Source: Actinomycetota bacterium
GTDB taxonomy: Bacteria; Actinomycetota; Actinomycetes; Nanopelagicales; Nanopelagicaceae
Assembly (NCBI GenBank): GCA_016870835.1
Contig: VGAG01000003.1
Coordinates: 1-61,877, forward strand
Direction: 5' to 3'
Length of the DNA stretch: 61,877 nt
Positions 7,865 through 15,835 of the stretch are shown here, piece by piece. The stretch's first letter is position 1. Each line of letters begins with the position of its first letter. The translations under genes were made by a program, and so were the position numbers. The notes below the pieces were generated by a model, which saw only the letters and a program-made list of their open reading frames with translations, did not search any database and had not been told where the DNA came from.

Positions 7865-8843
7865 TGGTGCGGGTTAAATGATGAGGCCAGTGCGTAGCGT
7901 GATAACTCTTCCAAAATCTGAAATCTACTTGGGGCATTAAAAGCGGCTCAAAGTTCGGGCGACGCTTATTTATCTCCTCTGTCAAAAGCGCAATTGCATA
8001 AATAGAGCTTGCTCGCAATTCAATCTCAGCCTCGCTATCGCGCTTAATCTCTTCAAGTGAATTTATCTTTGTTTCGAGTTCTTGGGCATACTCAAAGATT
8101 CCCATGACTCGAAGAGCAACTGGCACTATGTAGTCTGCGAAAGCGGTTAAATCAGAAGCATCCTCGAGTTTCCAATGTCCTCTTGGCGAAAGAGCTAAGT
8201 GCATTCCCCAGATGCCGAGTTGAGCAAGTTTGTAGATTTGAATCGAGGATCCTCTGTATTGACTTACATCCTGAAAGCGTGGGAATTCAACAACTAGTCG
8301 CTCAAGTAACCCATCTCCGCCGGCATAGAGCCGCGGTGGACAGGACCGGACAAAGTTGTGATATCTGCCCTCAAATTTCTCGACCAAAACTCTTCCAACT
8401 TCATTAAAAATCTTCACTCGTTCATCAATCATAGGCATCTCGATAGTGCCACTGAAGACGCGAGCGAACTCATCATGAGTCAGTTTTGCTAAGTAGTCAC
8501 CACTGAATAGCGGAGTACCCGCGTTAATAGCGCGATGAATACAAGCAAGCATCGCCTCGCTATCACACCACCGTCTTCCTAGGTAATCCGTCTCAAACTT
8601 AACTCCAGAGTGAAAATCGGTAAACGCAAAATTCATCGTGTTTACGACCATCGTGAAGTCCATCAAGTGGTCAGGGTCATTACCAAAGTCAAAGAGCATT
8701 GAGCCATCTGGTTTAGCGAATTCTTCATAAGCCATCCAATTAGCTACTTGAATCAACTTATCTTTATTTATCTCCACCAACGAGGCTTGCTCAATCACCG
8801 GCCTCAAACTTGAGAGCACGGGGGATTGCCAACGGACAGTCAT
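7854..8843 (-). CDS. Queuosine salvage family protein (DUF2419 / Qng1-like N-glycosylase)
   Basis: A 329-aa member of the Q_salvage family (PF10343). Characterised relatives release queuine from queuosine 5'-monophosphate, allowing reuse of the 7-deazaguanine base. Family hallmarks are the NTMNFAF segment near 68-74, FPRFQDVSQYRG near 188-198 followed by IYKLAQL, and DLTAFADYIVPVALRVMGI near 231-249 with conserved Asp237. The C-terminus is basic and aromatic. It lies 14 bp after the second nucleoside ABC permease on the same strand, so it is probably the last gene of the BMP transporter operon. Family membership is well supported; the exact substrate is inferred. Confidence 0.85.
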   Translation of the reverse strand: MTVRWQSPVLSSLRPVIEQASLVEINKDKLIQVANWMAYEEFAKPDGSMLFDFGNDPDHLMDFTMVVNTMNFAFTDFHSGVKFETDYLGRRWCDSEAMLACIHRAINAGTPLFSGDYLAKLTHDEFARVFSGTIEMPMIDERVKIFNEVGRVLVEKFEGRYHNFVRSCPPRLYAGGDGLLERLVVEFPRFQDVSQYRGSSIQIYKLAQLGIWGMHLALSPRGHWKLEDASDLTAFADYIVPVALRVMGIFEYAQELETKINSLEEIKRDSEAEIELRASSIYAIALLTEEINKRRPNFEPLLMPQVDFRFWKSYHATHWPHHLTRTIMY

Positions 8844-8857
8844 AAAAGTTGCAGGCG

Positions 8858-10105
8858 CTACTCAGACCCTCGTCGATAAGGCATTCCTGCCATCGCCGGA
8901 GGAGTGAGTCGTTGCGCTAAGAAGGTAAGCACAATAAGCGTCGCAAGATTCGGGAAAGCGGTTATAAATTCTTGCGGGATATTAGTAACGCGAAGATTCA
9001 TCCAGAGCGCAAATAGCGCGATTCCTCCTGAAACTGCTGCCGGTTTCCACTTACGCGAAAGAACATAATAAAGACTTAGTAATCCAGCGACAATTCCAGC
9101 TGCCATAATCATTGCCATTACAGAATCACTCTGACGCACTCTTAGCGCGTCGGTAAATCCAAAGAGAACAGATCCAGCAAACACTCCGCCAGGTCTCCAA
9201 TTTCCGAAGATAACAGTTGCAAGACCTATAAATCCGCGTCCAGCGGTCTGACCTTCGCGATAAACCGATGAGGCTACGAGCGCGAGATAAGCGCCACCAA
9301 GAGATGCAAGCATTCCCGATACTGAGATCGCGATATAACGAGTCATATAAACATTAATTCCGAGTGATTCAGCTGCCATTGGATTTTCACCAGAAAAGCG
9401 CATCCGAAGCCCGAACTTACTGCGCCACAATATCCATGAAGTGAGTGGTACAAAAAGCAAAAGCCCAACGGTCACAACTGATAGATCTGTGAGGAGACCG
9501 TAGATCAATCCGGAGACATTTGAAATTAGAAAAATATTCTTCTCATCAATACCTTGAAAGAAAGGTGCGAGAACTGGAACAGTAAAGGTCGGAAGAGTCT
9601 CAACTGGAGGGGAGATAGTTCGATCACCGCCCACAGCTGGAAAGAAGATTCCAGAGAGATAGCGGGCAGCCCCTGCAGCAATCAAATTAATTGCAAGACC
9701 AGATACCGCTTGATCAATTCCTATTTTTACAGTCAATATCGCGTGGAATAACCCGGATAGCAATCCAAAAATTGCTGCAGCAAGTAAGCCAACCCAAGGC
9801 CCATGCAAATATCCAAACCAGGCCGCAGTCCATGTTCCAACTATCATCATGCCCTCAAGACCGATATTGATAACACCTGCTCGTTCTGCCCACAGACCAC
9901 CAAGTCCGGCCATTAGTAGTGGAATGGCAAATCGCAAAGTTGCACCAGAGGTTCCAGGAGATGAAATATCGACTGCACTAGTTATGTTCTCTACGAGTGA
10001 GACTACAAGGAAGACGATGGCTATCAGAATTGTTACGCGCGCTGGAGATTTAAAGAAAGACTTCGCTTTCTCAGCTTTATTCGGAGTTGCTGATTGGGTA
10101 CTCAT
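8858..10105 (-). CDS. Nucleoside-type ABC transporter permease (NupQ/YufQ-like)
   Basis: An inner-membrane permease of 415 aa in the BPD_transp_2 family with about ten hydrophobic segments. Typical sequences are LLMAGLGGLWAERAGVINIGLEGMM near 65-88, the cytoplasmic coupling-loop stretch RFSGENPMAAESLGI, and TAGRGFIGLATVIFGNWRPGG. It overlaps the other permease gene by one base (TGATG), and its partner ATPase and BMP binding protein lie upstream in the same operon. An N-terminal cytoplasmic extension of about 25 residues precedes the first membrane segment. Confidence 0.92.
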   Translation of the reverse strand: MSTQSATPNKAEKAKSFFKSPARVTILIAIVFLVVSLVENITSAVDISSPGTSGATLRFAIPLLMAGLGGLWAERAGVINIGLEGMMIVGTWTAAWFGYLHGPWVGLLAAAIFGLLSGLFHAILTVKIGIDQAVSGLAINLIAAGAARYLSGIFFPAVGGDRTISPPVETLPTFTVPVLAPFFQGIDEKNIFLISNVSGLIYGLLTDLSVVTVGLLLFVPLTSWILWRSKFGLRMRFSGENPMAAESLGINVYMTRYIAISVSGMLASLGGAYLALVASSVYREGQTAGRGFIGLATVIFGNWRPGGVFAGSVLFGFTDALRVRQSDSVMAMIMAAGIVAGLLSLYYVLSRKWKPAAVSGGIALFALWMNLRVTNIPQEFITAFPNLATLIVLTFLAQRLTPPAMAGMPYRRGSE

Positions 10106-11196
10106 CAGTTGCTCTCCTTAATCGGTTGCGCTTCTGCGCTAACACTTCCCACCGCACGTTGCTGCTGTCGCAGATTAATTCGTGCGACCACCTCGTATGC
10201 AATCACGATAGAGAGAACGATGGTTCCCTGCATAACAATCACAATCTCAGGCGGAACTCCTTCAAACTCAAGCACAGGAGCCGAGCGCTCAAGGAAGGAC
10301 CATAAAAAGGCAGCGAAAAAGATTCCGACTGGATGATTACGCCCGAGAAGTGCGAGAGCCAATCCAGTAAAGGCATAACCAGCTGGAAAAGCCATGCTGT
10401 ACTTGTGGGTATCCGAAAGTAAAGTTCCAATTCCAACCAGACCAGCGATTGCACCGGATAGTACGGTTGTTACGAAGATCATTCTTGGTGCATTCACGCC
10501 ACTTGCACGCGCAGCCCTAAATGAAAGGCCAGTCGCTTTTAAATTAAAACCAAAGACAGTTTTATTTAACATTACCCAATAGGCGATTCCTACAAAAATG
10601 GCAACAAAAAGGAAAGAGTAAATCTCTCCATCAAAGGCTTTAATAGTTGGCATCTGTCCGCTCGCGGGGATTGGGAAAGTTTGGGCGGTCTGAGAACCTT
10701 CTGGAAGTGTTCCCAACATTGACGGCAAAAGTAGATAAGAAATCACTGCAGCAGCAATGAAATTGAGCATGATGTTACTAATCACTTCATTAACTCCGCG
10801 GCGGACTTTTAAGTAGCCGGCAATAGCGGCCCAAAGTCCACCCGCAATCATCGCTGTGATCACTATTAGTAGAACGTGGAGCACGGGAGGTAGAGCTACT
10901 GCGCCGCCTACTACCGCTCCAAAGAATGCGCCCATGCGGTATTGGCCATCAATACCGATATTGAAAAGCAACATTTTGAAGCCAATTGCTGCGGCAACTC
11001 CTGCCAAGTAATAAGCAATCGTCTGGTTCAACTCTGAGACAAGATTACGTGGATCAAATCCGTAAGAGATCATCAAACTAAACATGCTCAAAGGATCTAC
11101 GCCTCGAATTTTTAGAATGATGTAGATAAATAGAAGTGAATTAAGAATCGCCGCAACTGGAGCGGCTACCGCCCAGAAAATCCTATTTTTTGTCAT
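10105..11196 (-). CDS. Nucleoside-type ABC transporter permease (NupP/YufP-like)
   Basis: A 363-aa BPD_transp_2 permease that pairs with the following one. It has about nine hydrophobic segments, the FNIGIDGQYRMGAFFGAVVG motif, and VISNIMLNFIAAAVISYLL, both characteristic of sugar/nucleoside permeases associated with BMP proteins. It overlaps the ATPase gene by 4 bp (ATGA) and the second permease by 1 bp, so translation of the three membrane-complex genes is coupled. Confidence 0.92.
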   Translation of the reverse strand: MTKNRIFWAVAAPVAAILNSLLFIYIILKIRGVDPLSMFSLMISYGFDPRNLVSELNQTIAYYLAGVAAAIGFKMLLFNIGIDGQYRMGAFFGAVVGGAVALPPVLHVLLIVITAMIAGGLWAAIAGYLKVRRGVNEVISNIMLNFIAAAVISYLLLPSMLGTLPEGSQTAQTFPIPASGQMPTIKAFDGEIYSFLFVAIFVGIAYWVMLNKTVFGFNLKATGLSFRAARASGVNAPRMIFVTTVLSGAIAGLVGIGTLLSDTHKYSMAFPAGYAFTGLALALLGRNHPVGIFFAAFLWSFLERSAPVLEFEGVPPEIVIVMQGTIVLSIVIAYEVVARINLRQQQRAVGSVSAEAQPIKESN

Positions 11197-12707
11197 GCGC
11201 TTTTCGCCCCAGTCATAGCTAGCCCAAGTTGCTCCGGTGTAGTTTTATTTGGATCTAGCGTCGCAACGATGCTTCCGCTGTAAATAACTGCGATTCGATC
11301 AGAGAGCGAGAAGAGTTCATCAAGATCGGCCGAAATAAGAAGGATCCCAGCGCCCTCAGATCGCGCTTTCATTAAGTGATCCCAAATAATTGCTTGGGCG
11401 CCAACATCAACGCCACGCGTTGGTTGGGCGGCGAGAATAACTTTCGGGCTTCCACTCAATTCTCGCCCCACAATGAACTTCTGTTGATTTCCGCCTGAAA
11501 GGGCGCTCGCCAAGACATTTATTCCGGGGGTACGAACATCAAATTCACTCACAACGCGCTTTGAATCTTCTATTGCCTCACCCTTGTTTACCCAGGCGTT
11601 ATTGGCCATGGGAGATGCAAATTGGTGTCCTAGAACTCGATTTTCCCAAAGTGGAGCAGACATCAACAACCCATCGCGCTGACGATCCTGCGGAATATAA
11701 GCAACGCCAGCATTCCTAATATCTTTGGTGAGAGTCTTGGTCGCATCAAGTCCAAGAATTTCAACAGTTCCGCCGCTTGGCTTGACTAGACCCATAATCA
11801 ACTCAATCAATTCGCTCTGGCCATTACCTTCAACTCCAGCAAGGCCAAGAATTTCTCCGCCCTTTAGCTCCAGACTTAAGTTATTGAGTACTTGCCGACC
11901 ATCTTGCCTCATGTAAGAAGCGTTTTTAATCGAAATTAAACTTTCACCAGTTGATTTTGTTGCCCCAGCTCGCGGTTTTGGTAACTCGCCTCCGACCATT
12001 AACTCGGCTAGCTCAACTTTATTTGTGCTCTTTGGAGTTCGCGATGCGACTGTGGCGCCTTGACGCATAATGGTTATCTCATCAGCAATCGAGAGAACTT
12101 CATCAAGCTTATGTGAGATAAACAAGACCGTTAACCCGCGCTTTACTAACTCACGAAGATTTGAAAAAAGCTCTTCTACTTCTTGCGGAACAAGAACTGC
12201 AGTCGGTTCATCAAGAATTAGTATCTTTGCGCCGCGGAATAGAACCTTAGCAATCTCAACTCTTTGACGCTCACCTACGCCAAGGTTTGAAAGTGATTCA
12301 TCGGGGTCTATTTCAAGTCCGTAGTGTTCAGCAATCTCAACTAACTTCTTCCTAGCCTGGTCGAAATTAATAATGAATCCCATGCGAGTCGGCTCGCTGC
12401 CCAGAATTACATTCTCAAGAACTGTGGCGTTATCGGCTAATTTAAAGTGTTGGTGCACCATTCCAATTCCAAGCGCAATCGCATCTTGCGGGGATTTAAG
12501 CTCTACATCTTTACCGAATGCTTTGATATGCCCGGCATCTGGGCGGATGAGTCCATAGAGGATTTTCATCAAAGTAGATTTTCCTGCGCCATTTTCGCCA
12601 ATAATTGCGTGAATCGAGCCTGCTTTTACAGTTAAGGCGACATCGCGATTTGCTATTACACCTGGATACTTCTTCTCTATCCCAACGACATCAAGGACGT
12701 TATCCAT
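11193..12707 (-). CDS. Nucleoside ABC transporter ATP-binding protein (tandem ABC domains, NupO-like)
   Basis: Energises the two permeases. The 504-aa protein carries two ABC cassettes. The first has Walker A GENGAGKST near 36, signature LGVGERQRVEI and Walker B ILILDEPTAVL. The second has a degenerate Walker A (GVEGNGQSE), signature LSGGNQQK and a degenerate Walker B (VILAAQPTRGVD), as is usual in the RbsA/BMP class. The ATG at 12707 is preferred because AGGAG stands 5 nt upstream; a longer frame from 12740 would start inside the hairpin at 12735-12773. Expression is probably damped relative to the binding-protein gene by that hairpin. Confidence 0.93.
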   Translation of the reverse strand: MDNVLDVVGIEKKYPGVIANRDVALTVKAGSIHAIIGENGAGKSTLMKILYGLIRPDAGHIKAFGKDVELKSPQDAIALGIGMVHQHFKLADNATVLENVILGSEPTRMGFIINFDQARKKLVEIAEHYGLEIDPDESLSNLGVGERQRVEIAKVLFRGAKILILDEPTAVLVPQEVEELFSNLRELVKRGLTVLFISHKLDEVLSIADEITIMRQGATVASRTPKSTNKVELAELMVGGELPKPRAGATKSTGESLISIKNASYMRQDGRQVLNNLSLELKGGEILGLAGVEGNGQSELIELIMGLVKPSGGTVEILGLDATKTLTKDIRNAGVAYIPQDRQRDGLLMSAPLWENRVLGHQFASPMANNAWVNKGEAIEDSKRVVSEFDVRTPGINVLASALSGGNQQKFIVGRELSGSPKVILAAQPTRGVDVGAQAIIWDHLMKARSEGAGILLISADLDELFSLSDRIAVIYSGSIVATLDPNKTTPEQLGLAMTGAKSA

Positions 12708-12734
12708 CACGCTCCTGTTTTTACATCGAATATG

Positions 12735-12773
12735 AAACAAAGCGCGCCATGAAGGCCATGGCGCGCTTTGTTT
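12735..12773 (-). terminator. 17-bp perfect hairpin between binding-protein and ATPase genes (attenuator / mRNA stabiliser)
   Basis: Arms 12735-12751 and 12757-12773 are perfectly complementary over 17 bp around a 5-nt loop. The base of the stem is A/T-rich and its core is GCGCGCCATG. It sits 16 bp after the BMP gene stop and 27 bp before the ATPase start. On the transcribed strand the 3' arm ends CTTTGTTT, a weak U-rich tail, so partial termination or 3'-end protection of the binding-protein message is likely. Confidence 0.75.
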
Positions 12774-12789
12774 ACTTCACTCTCTTACT

Positions 12790-13827
12790 TTATGCCTTAG
12801 TTGGATCGGTTGGAACAACCACCTTGCCACGGGCAATTTCTGAGCCGTAGTTATCAATAACTGCTGAGACATCCTTTAGATATCCACCAGTCTTTGTATA
12901 ACCAACGCCACCCTGCTTGAAGCCCCAGGTCTTGATTCCTGCAGTTTTCTTGCCTGCAAGAGAATCATTTACGAAGGCACGCACGCCAAGATCAACGCGC
13001 TTCAACATGGAGGTAAGGATTGTTGACTTGTATGCAGCGTGTGCTGGATAAGTTGCCTCATCAGCATCAACGCCAATTGACCACTTCTTCAACTCAGAAG
13101 CAGCCTTGTGCATACCGGTTCCGGTTCCACCTGCAGCTGCGTAGACAACGTCTGCGCCATTCTGATACATACCCTTAGCAGCTTCGTATCCCTTTGCAGG
13201 ATCATTGAAGCCAGAGAAATCTGGGAAGTTAGAGATGTATGTGGATTGGATTTTGATCTTTGGGTTAATCGCCTTTGCACCAGCAATGTAACCAGCTTCG
13301 AATTTCTTGATTAGCGGAGTATTAACGCCACCAATAAATCCAACGCTTCCAGTCTTAGTTGTCATTGCCGCAGCAAGACCTACAAGGTATGAGCCTTCTT
13401 CTTCCTTGAAGACGATTCCTTGTACGTTTGGCGCCTTAACGCTTGAATCATCGACGATTCCCCATTGTACTTTCGGGAATTCTGGTGCGACTTTTGCAAG
13501 CGCTGAAGCATAGGTAAATCCAACGACGACGATTGGATTCGCGCCACGCTTCGCCATTAAGCGAAGACGTTCTGTGCGCTGATCATCAGTGCCGGTTGGA
13601 CTGTCCTGTGACTCAATGAGCTTTATAGCCTTGTTCTTGCCCAAGATTGGCTTAACACCAATATAGGCAAGTTGGTTAAAGCCCGGAACTTCGCGTCCGC
13701 CCAAGCTATACGCGATACCAATTGTCTTGGTTGCAGCTTGAGCTGGAGCAATTGCCATTAATCCTGAAAGCGCAACTGCGCCAGCGAAGATTGAGGCACC
13801 GAGTTTGCGAAGAGTTTTCTTCTGCAT
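12790..13827 (-). CDS. BMP-family substrate-binding protein of the nucleoside ABC transporter
   Basis: Extracytoplasmic receptor of 345 aa in the basic membrane protein / PnrA-like family, which binds purine and other nucleosides. A signal peptide (KK-T-LRK, hydrophobic core to residue about 27, APAQA cleavage after residue 31) is followed by the BMP fold, with IGIAYSLGGREVPGFNQLAY near 37-56 and the typical GVDADEATYPAHAAYKSTILTS. No lipobox cysteine is present, so it appears to be a signal peptidase I substrate rather than a lipoprotein. It has a strong Shine-Dalgarno (AAGGAG, 8 nt before the ATG) and is the first gene of the transporter operon. Confidence 0.93.
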   Translation of the reverse strand: MQKKTLRKLGASIFAGAVALSGLMAIAPAQAATKTIGIAYSLGGREVPGFNQLAYIGVKPILGKNKAIKLIESQDSPTGTDDQRTERLRLMAKRGANPIVVVGFTYASALAKVAPEFPKVQWGIVDDSSVKAPNVQGIVFKEEEGSYLVGLAAAMTTKTGSVGFIGGVNTPLIKKFEAGYIAGAKAINPKIKIQSTYISNFPDFSGFNDPAKGYEAAKGMYQNGADVVYAAAGGTGTGMHKAASELKKWSIGVDADEATYPAHAAYKSTILTSMLKRVDLGVRAFVNDSLAGKKTAGIKTWGFKQGGVGYTKTGGYLKDVSAVIDNYGSEIARGKVVVPTDPTKA

Positions 13828-14048
13828 TCAGTTATCTCCTTAGTAGTTGTTTAACTGCGGATCTAGTCGCTCAAGAAGTTGCGCTAAGAAGAGTTCGTAT
13901 CTCTGTGACGACATGTCGGGCCACAGGAGCCGGCCTCCTTCTAAAGAGCATATGAATTGAGCTACTTAGGGGGAATTCCGTTAACTTATCGCGTGGAGTA
14001 TCTTCTCGTCCAGAACCAGAGGATCTAGCCGAAAGGGGTTTCGCAGAG
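13828..14048. promoter_or_regulatory. Divergent promoter region between BMP operon and ribokinase
   Basis: This 221-bp gap is the longest in the window and must hold the promoters of both the transporter operon and rbsK. It contains a 10-bp palindrome CGACATGTCG at 13909-13918 and an AGGAG-CCGGC-CTCCT inverted repeat at 13925-13939. Either could be a regulator site. I could not fix -35/-10 boxes with confidence. Confidence 0.5.
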
Positions 14049-14984
14049 ATGAGCGCTCTTAACCGAAGGCCCCCAGAAATCGTTGTAGTCGGAAGCACGA
14101 TGACCGACATGATCGCTTATGTAACTCGAGCTCCAAACTCTGGAGAAACTGTGATTGGCGACTCATTTTCCCTTGGCTTTGGGGGTAAAGGGGCAAATCA
14201 GGCTGTTATGTCGAGCCGCTTTGGGGCGAAGGTAAAGATGATTAACACCCTCGGGGATGATGTTTTCGGGGAAACAACTTTGAAGAACTTTAAGGAACAG
14301 GGAATCGATACAACTTATGTAAATCGAGTTCCAGGACCCAGCGGAGTAGCTCCAATCTGGGTTGAGGCTGATGGCTCCAATCGAATCATCTGTGTACCAG
14401 GTGCGAACTTTGCAATGACTGTCCCACAGGTTCAAAGCGCGCTCTCAGAAATTTCTGAAATTGATGTTTTAGTTGGCCAATTGGAAATTCGCCAAGAAGT
14501 TAGCGCCGCTGCTTTTGCCGCCGCTCGCGCTAGAGGTATTACAACAATTCTTAACCCGGCGCCCTTCGCACCTCTTTTACCAGAACTACTCAAGAATTCA
14601 GATTGGGTGATTCCAAACGAAACCGAGTTCGCAGGTCTAGATAAGTCAGGCAGAGCTCCTGATAGCGATGATGTGATTATTGATGTAGCCCGAAATCTAA
14701 ATTGCAGATTAGTGGTAACTCTGGGAGAAAAAGGCGCTGCCTATGTCGATAGAGATTGGAAAGTGGTCCGTGTGGCTGCTCCAAAAGTTACCGCTATAGA
14801 TACAACCGGAGCTGGAGATGCATTTGTGGGCGCATTTGCCGTTGGACTTGGTCTTGGTTTTGAGCCACTTAAAGCGGTAAAGCTTGGTTGCGCCTCAGCC
14901 TCACTTAGCGTGACTCGAAAAGGAACCCAATCCTCCTACCCAAGTAAGCAAGAGGCTTTAGAGCTACTCTCTCAAGTTGATTAG
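14049..14984 (+). CDS. rbsK: Ribokinase (PfkB family)
   Basis: Phosphorylates ribose to ribose 5-phosphate, consuming the ribose released by the nucleoside hydrolases. The 311-aa PfkB protein has the N-terminal GGKGANQA substrate motif near 41-48, NETEF in the middle and the C-terminal DTTGAGDAFVGAF with the catalytic Asp. GAAAGGGG lies about 11 nt upstream of the ATG. It is divergent from the nucleoside transporter operon and ends 11 bp from the convergent aldehyde dehydrogenase gene. A deoxyribokinase role is a possible alternative in this context. Confidence 0.9.
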   Translation: MSALNRRPPEIVVVGSTMTDMIAYVTRAPNSGETVIGDSFSLGFGGKGANQAVMSSRFGAKVKMINTLGDDVFGETTLKNFKEQGIDTTYVNRVPGPSGVAPIWVEADGSNRIICVPGANFAMTVPQVQSALSEISEIDVLVGQLEIRQEVSAAAFAAARARGITTILNPAPFAPLLPELLKNSDWVIPNETEFAGLDKSGRAPDSDDVIIDVARNLNCRLVVTLGEKGAAYVDRDWKVVRVAAPKVTAIDTTGAGDAFVGAFAVGLGLGFEPLKAVKLGCASASLSVTRKGTQSSYPSKQEALELLSQVD

Positions 14985-14995
14985 ATGGCGATTGA

Positions 14996-15835
14996 TTAGA
15001 TGCCGATCGGGTGCCAGACCGTCTTGTACTCCATAAAAGAGAGCATCCGCGCAGGAGAAACATCCATATTGAAGCGATGAATCCGCTTTAGATTCTCACT
15101 TCCCAATCTCTTTAATTCGCCATCAAGTGTTTTCTGAGCACCAGAGATATCCAATCCATCAACTTCCATATGTCCGGCTAGCCATGAGATTAACTCACTT
15201 CGTTTTCCAGTAAGAACATTTACAACACCATGAGGTAAGTCGCTTGTGGCAAGTACTTCAGCGAGAGTAATTGCCGGAAGTGGGGCTGACTCACTAGCAA
15301 TTAATACAGTGGTATTACCGCCTGCAATTACTGGTGCTAATCCGCGAGTGAGGCCAAGGAGTGATTCTCTTTCCTCGGCGATAATTCCAACAACTCCTAA
15401 CGGTTCTGGGATGGTGAAGTTGTAATAAGGACCTGCGATTGGATTTGTGCCACCGGCTGATGCTGAAATCTTGTCGCACCAACCTGCGTACCAAACCCAC
15501 AAATCAATTGCGGATTGAACTTGTTTCTTAGCCGCTGCTTCACCGACGCCTTCAAGCGCACTTATCTCAGCAATAAATTGTGAACTTCTTCCCTCGAGCA
15601 TTTCAGCAATTCGATAAAGGATCTGTCCACGATTAAATGCAGTCGCATGTGACCAACCACTAAAAGCTCCGCGAGCCGCAACGACTGCATCGCGAAGGTC
15701 TTTACGAGAAGCGAGCGCTGGATTTGCGATGAAGTTGCCCTTCTTATCTTTCAATTCATATGAACGACCGGATTCACTCCGTGGGAATGCCCCGCCGATA
15801 TAAAGCTTGTAGGTCTTCATCACATCAAGGCGCAT
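14996..15835 (-). CDS. Truncated aldehyde dehydrogenase-like protein (no catalytic domain)
   Basis: A 279-aa homologue of the N-terminal, NAD-binding half of aldehyde dehydrogenases: YIGGAF near 12-17, EPLGVVGII, GGNTTVLIASESAPLPAITLAEVL and GVVNVLTG align with the first 230 residues of the full-length gene next door. The segment that should hold the catalytic Glu and the CCAGSR cysteine is missing, and the remainder jumps to a C-terminal-like end (KTVWHPIGI). PWNFPL is replaced by EERESL, so the Asn of the oxyanion hole is also lost. It starts 1 bp inside the upstream ALDH (TAATG overlap). It is probably a non-catalytic partner; a decaying gene is less likely given the intact frame and coupling. 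Confidence 0.85.
   Translation of the reverse strand: MRLDVMKTYKLYIGGAFPRSESGRSYELKDKKGNFIANPALASRKDLRDAVVAARGAFSGWSHATAFNRGQILYRIAEMLEGRSSQFIAEISALEGVGEAAAKKQVQSAIDLWVWYAGWCDKISASAGGTNPIAGPYYNFTIPEPLGVVGIIAEERESLLGLTRGLAPVIAGGNTTVLIASESAPLPAITLAEVLATSDLPHGVVNVLTGKRSELISWLAGHMEVDGLDISGAQKTLDGELKRLGSENLKRIHRFNMDVSPARMLSFMEYKTVWHPIGI

Noticed and set aside
12708-12740. Start of the ABC ATPase at 12740
   Set aside because: That start falls inside the 17-bp hairpin; ATG 12707 has AGGAG directly upstream and gives the usual N-terminus.
13909-13939. Short palindromes upstream of the BMP operon as a defined operator
   Set aside because: Arms of five bases are expected by chance in this much sequence; kept only as a note in the promoter-region entry.
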